Below, piece by piece: positions 61,088 through 64,000 of a stretch of 64,000 nt of DNA. The DNA lies in NCBI GenBank assembly GCA_050736695.1, contig JBOHWH010000107.1, forward strand, positions 15,057 through 79,056, in the 5' to 3' direction. Position 1 is the stretch's first letter, and the number at the start of each line of letters is the position of its first letter. A program made the translations under genes and the position numbers. This DNA is from JBARDN01 sp050736695 (GTDB lineage Bacteria > Desulfobacterota > Binatia > Binatales > Binataceae). Under the pieces are notes generated by a model. It had not been told where the DNA came from. It searched no databases and saw nothing but the letters and a program-made list of their open reading frames with translations.

Positions 61088-61396
61088 ATGGCCCGGCGGC
61101 AGCAGCATACGGCGAGCAAGCATATCCACGCGACAAGGCATGGCGCGCCGATCCTCGTCAGTCGCGAAGTGTTCTGCGTGATGACCGGAATCAGCGAGCG
61201 CCAGCTTTCAGTCTGGGAGCACGAGGATTTTGTGGTGCCCGCGCAGGTAACGCGCACCGGCCAGGAGATCGAACGCCTCTACGACCGCGCCGCGCTGGAA
61301 CGCGCGCGCGTAATCCGCACGCTTTCCGAAGAACTCGAGGTCAACCTCCCCGGCATCGGCGTGATCCTGAATCTGCTCGATCAGCTCGAACGTTAA
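61088..61396 (+). CDS. MerR-like chaperone modulator (CbpM/HspR type)
   Basis: 102 aa. The N-terminal LVSREVFCVMTGISERQLSVWEHEDFVVPAQVTRTGQEIERLYDRAALERARVI is a MerR-type winged helix split over about residues 22-76. The C-terminal LSEELEVNLPGIGVILNLLDQLE is the dimerisation helix typical of CbpM and HspR. CbpM binds the J domain of CbpA and inhibits it; HspR represses dnaK operons. Location just behind the dnaJ/cbpA gene fits either job. Confidence 0.88.
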   Translation: MARRQQHTASKHIHATRHGAPILVSREVFCVMTGISERQLSVWEHEDFVVPAQVTRTGQEIERLYDRAALERARVIRTLSEELEVNLPGIGVILNLLDQLER

Positions 61397-61424
61397 TGGT
61401 AGCCAAGCGGACGCACCGCTCTCG

Positions 61425-63233
61425 TCAATCGAAAGCCAAGGTGCTATCGCGATACGAATGACCGGTTTCGTAAAGCGTTAGCCGCTTGCGCATCTCTTCG
61501 GCGACCGTAGCCTTTGAAGTCGAAAGCGCGGCAATCGCTTTCTTTTCCCAAAGCGACGCATTGCGGAAGTCGCCCAGCTCCGCATACGCGGCGGCGAGTG
61601 TGTCCAGACTATCCGAGTCTTTCCATCCGCTCGCCTCGCAGCCTGCGGTCGCTAATTCAACCGCCCGCGCGCCGTTCCTGATGTCCGCGAGCGGACAAGT
61701 GGCGAGTATCCACGCGTGTTCGTTGTAGTCATAAGCGGTCTTCGGCTGCCCACTCAGGATGTGCTTCCAGTCCGCGCGCGCAAGCTCGGGCTTGCCGAGT
61801 TTCATGTATGCGGCTGCGCGCACTTCATAGAATGAGCTATTGTCCGGTTTCAAGGCGATAGCATTGTTCGAATCATCGATCGCTGCGCGATATTGATGTT
61901 GTCGATATGACACGATTGCACGGCTGCCGTATGCGCTCGCACTCTTTGGGTCGAGCGCGATAGCGCGGTTCAGATCGGCGATCGCTCGATCGTAATCGCC
62001 TCGATCGTAAAAAATCCGCTCCCGGCGTTCGATCGCATCGCGATCGCGAGGGTTGAGCCTTATAGTGTCACCAAGGTCCCTGATCTCCCGGTCGCCGTCG
62101 CCTAAAGCCGCGTCGATATCAGCACGGAGCGAGTACGCGTCAGGATCATCCGGTGCCAGCTCTGTCGCACGGTTCACGTCGGTCATCGCGTGAGGGTAGT
62201 CGCTTTTTGAGAAGTACGAATTTGCGCGATTCCGGTATGCATCCTCGTTGTCGGGCGTGAGCTTGATAATCTTCGTCAGATCCTCGATTGATTGATCGTA
62301 TTTGCCTTGATACCAGTACGCGTCCGAGCGTCCTTCGAGCGCTTCGATATCGTTCGGAGAGCGGCGCAAAGCAATACTGTATTCGGTTATCGCCTCGTCA
62401 TAGTGGCCCTTGGAAAAGGCCAACGCTCCTCGCGTTATGTGCATCGGCAGAATAAGCGGGAGTATCCAGATTGCGCCCAAAAAGATCGGCCTGGCGGCGT
62501 CGGTCATCGCGTGCGCGATAACGCATGGTGCTATCCTTCGCCTCCAAAGATATAGCGCCAATAGCACCACCTGGATTGGCGCAATCAGAATCGCATAGCG
62601 GATTCCCCAGAAGGGGACGTGCGCCCCGAGATCGAGCGCTAACGTGACCACGGCGGCGGCGATGGTGCTGCCGGTGAGCGCCTCGAGGCGTTCAATACCA
62701 TATCCGCGCGCCCAAAGTTCTTCAAAAACTCCTGCGGTCACCGCTACAGCAATCATCGTTGGCCACGGCCACTGCGCGATCAACGCAACCTGCCGCGGAT
62801 CGATAGCCGCGATACCCAATCCATGCGAGCCCCTTCCCGCAGTCAGAATCCATACAAGAAGAGGTGTCGAAGCCATTTCAATCAGAAGGATCGCCACGAA
62901 TGCGCCAATTCCCAGGTAGAGATCGGAGAAGGCGAGTCTGAAGATTCCGACCGAACGCATCGGCAGGCGTTCCCAGTAATGCACGACGAGTAAAATAACT
63001 ATGACGATAATCGCCTGTGTGACGATGGTTCCCGCGCTGCTTACCGCTAGCGGAGACCATTGGCGGTGCGACACAATTGGCACAATCCAGCGCGACAAAA
63101 GGTAGAATGGATATTCCGTTCCAATGATGAGGACAAACAGAATCGGAAGAATCTTGGTGCGACGCGGCGGCTCGGACGCGCTCGCGGGGGTGTCGGTCTC
63201 GCGGGTGGGCATCTCAGAAGGGAGCGGGCTCAT
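61425..63233 (-). CDS. CPBP-family intramembrane protease fused to TPR repeats
   Basis: 602 aa. Residues 28-265 form about eight membrane helices with the CPBP (Abi/Rce1-like) motifs: EELWARGY with Glu171, Glu172 and Arg176, then His205 (DLGAHVPFWG) and His241 (CVIAHAMTDA). From about 270 to 560 run roughly eight tetratricopeptide repeats (for example YDEAITEYSIALRRSPND and YDRAIADLNRAIALDPKS). The TPR part would bind a partner next to the protease. It stands alone, convergent with the modulator gene. Confidence 0.92.
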   Translation of the reverse strand: MSPLPSEMPTRETDTPASASEPPRRTKILPILFVLIIGTEYPFYLLSRWIVPIVSHRQWSPLAVSSAGTIVTQAIIVIVILLVVHYWERLPMRSVGIFRLAFSDLYLGIGAFVAILLIEMASTPLLVWILTAGRGSHGLGIAAIDPRQVALIAQWPWPTMIAVAVTAGVFEELWARGYGIERLEALTGSTIAAAVVTLALDLGAHVPFWGIRYAILIAPIQVVLLALYLWRRRIAPCVIAHAMTDAARPIFLGAIWILPLILPMHITRGALAFSKGHYDEAITEYSIALRRSPNDIEALEGRSDAYWYQGKYDQSIEDLTKIIKLTPDNEDAYRNRANSYFSKSDYPHAMTDVNRATELAPDDPDAYSLRADIDAALGDGDREIRDLGDTIRLNPRDRDAIERRERIFYDRGDYDRAIADLNRAIALDPKSASAYGSRAIVSYRQHQYRAAIDDSNNAIALKPDNSSFYEVRAAAYMKLGKPELARADWKHILSGQPKTAYDYNEHAWILATCPLADIRNGARAVELATAGCEASGWKDSDSLDTLAAAYAELGDFRNASLWEKKAIAALSTSKATVAEEMRKRLTLYETGHSYRDSTLAFD

Positions 63234-63290
63234 CGACTCTCAGTTACCAGACCGGCCAGGCGAGTTCCACGCCGAGTCCGCGCGGCGCCG

Positions 63291-63962
63291 TCAGCGGCGG
63301 GTTGCGACTATCGCTTCGGAACTGAGGCCGAAGGACGAAACGATTTCGAAGTGCGACATTTCAAAACGCCCCTTATCGAGAAAATCTTCGAGCGCGATCG
63401 GACGGCATCCGCCGATCAGCTTCGGTTCAAGCGACCAGATGCCGTGCAAGGTCTTCGAAATGAATTGTCCCACTGTCGTGCGCCCGTTGGTCAGGCTGAT
63501 GGCGCACAACCGTCCTCCGGGAGCGAGCACGCGGTACGCCTCGCCCACGACTCCTGCGATATCGGCGCGACTTAGCAGATCGAAGACGTAAGTCGAGACG
63601 AAGCGGTCGAAGCTTTCTTCGGGCGTATCGATTGTCGCGCGTCCGTCGCTCAAGCGAATCGACGCGCGATCGCCGAAGCGCGCAAGCCGCTCGCGTGCGA
63701 GCGACGCCATCGTCGGACTGACATCGATTCCGAGATAGCGCGCTTCCGGCGCAAGATGACGATCGAGCAGGCGTTCGGCCAGCCGCCCCGTGCCGCATCC
63801 GAACTCGACCACTGACCGCGCCTGATCGAATCCGGCGTGCAGGACCATCGCCTCGATCGCCGGATCCTCGTAAAAGCTGTTCCAGTCCTGGCGCGCGCCC
63901 ATCCGGTCATAGAAATGCCGCGCTTCGTCGACGGTAAGTGTTCGCTCGGTGGCCATACGCAT
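63291..63962 (-). CDS. class I SAM-dependent methyltransferase
   Basis: 223 aa from ATG 63962 (ATG 63956 and an in-frame start at 63995 are alternatives; the frame stays open to the window edge). Motif I is VVEFGCGTGRLAERLL, followed by YLGIDVSPTMASLARERL, RLSDGRATIDTPEESFDRFVSTYVFDLL and RVLAPGGRLCAISL. Similar to UbiE/type-11 methyltransferases; substrate unknown. The gene is 57 bases upstream, on its own strand, of the CPBP-TPR gene start and may be co-transcribed with it. Confidence 0.88.
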   Translation of the reverse strand: MRMATERTLTVDEARHFYDRMGARQDWNSFYEDPAIEAMVLHAGFDQARSVVEFGCGTGRLAERLLDRHLAPEARYLGIDVSPTMASLARERLARFGDRASIRLSDGRATIDTPEESFDRFVSTYVFDLLSRADIAGVVGEAYRVLAPGGRLCAISLTNGRTTVGQFISKTLHGIWSLEPKLIGGCRPIALEDFLDKGRFEMSHFEIVSSFGLSSEAIVATRR

Positions 63963-64000
63963 TGGCTGCGGATCGGCGGGATCCCGCCGTTCCATTATGG

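Overview
The window is high-GC, gene-dense bacterial chromosome with almost no spacer DNA between co-directional genes. lpxA (lipid A), a complete System I cytochrome c maturation locus and several lipoproteins show a Gram-negative (diderm) host. Three CaiB/BaiF CoA-transferases, two luciferase-like (LLM) oxidoreductases, two acyl-CoA dehydrogenases and a cysteine-type CcmE fit an uncultured soil lineage of the former Deltaproteobacteria, such as Desulfobacterota or Binatota. That placement is an inference; no marker gene in the window fixes it.

Layout. 1-1.6 kb: the 3' end of a di-haem cytochrome c gene and a secreted cupredoxin-like protein. 1.8-7.3 kb (+): a VOC protein, a YciI protein, two back-to-back CoA-transferases, an SMP-30 family lactonase and an aminopeptidase P. 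7.4-13.6 kb (-): a cysteine-rich lipoprotein, a MaoC-like dehydratase, an FlK-type thioesterase and a DsbA-like isomerase, then a haem lipoprotein, HIT protein, dCMP deaminase, M50 protease, SAM hydroxide adenosyltransferase and DUF992 protein. 13.9-19.5 kb: a CoA-transferase/crotonase pair facing a hydrolase, an LLM oxidoreductase and a flavoprotein. 19.5-23.5 kb: two histidine kinases and a single-domain response regulator. 23.7-24.9 kb: a deaminase and a fragment of a conjugation gene (trbF) beside tRNA-Gly, which looks like the scar of an integrative element.

25-38 kb: a lipoprotein, an MgtC protein with a structured leader, then a TetR-controlled (+) cluster of an HpaB-type hydroxylase, aldehyde dehydrogenase, FAH hydrolase, TPP enzyme and MFS transporter. 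This probably handles an aromatic or related acid. It meets a (-) group of a methyltransferase and two acyl-CoA dehydrogenases. 37.6-46 kb: dispersed repeats, an LLM oxidoreductase, a hydrolase, small unknown proteins, and a second signalling block (PAS kinase, receiver protein, NtrC-type regulator). 46-54 kb: a Ycf46-like AAA+ protein, MBL-fold hydrolase, glgB, small membrane and lipoproteins, yacG and lpxA.

54-59.7 kb: ccmE-ccmF-ccmH-ccmI-like-ccmA-ccmB-ccmC-ccmD, a compact System I locus. CcmE carries Cys instead of His in its haem-attachment motif, CcmH has an altered Cys motif, and the CcmI-like protein ends in a zinc ribbon. The haem proteins at 1-816 and 9688-10008 are possible clients. 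60-64 kb: a DnaJ/CbpA co-chaperone with its MerR-like modulator, a CPBP protease fused to TPR repeats, and a methyltransferase.

The most notable items are the lipoprotein at 7383-7625 with two copies of C-x6-C-x3-C-x6-C, the mosaic Ccm system, the CPBP-TPR fusion, the trbF/tRNA-Gly scar, and tandem palindromes downstream of the -10 box of the tetR promoter.
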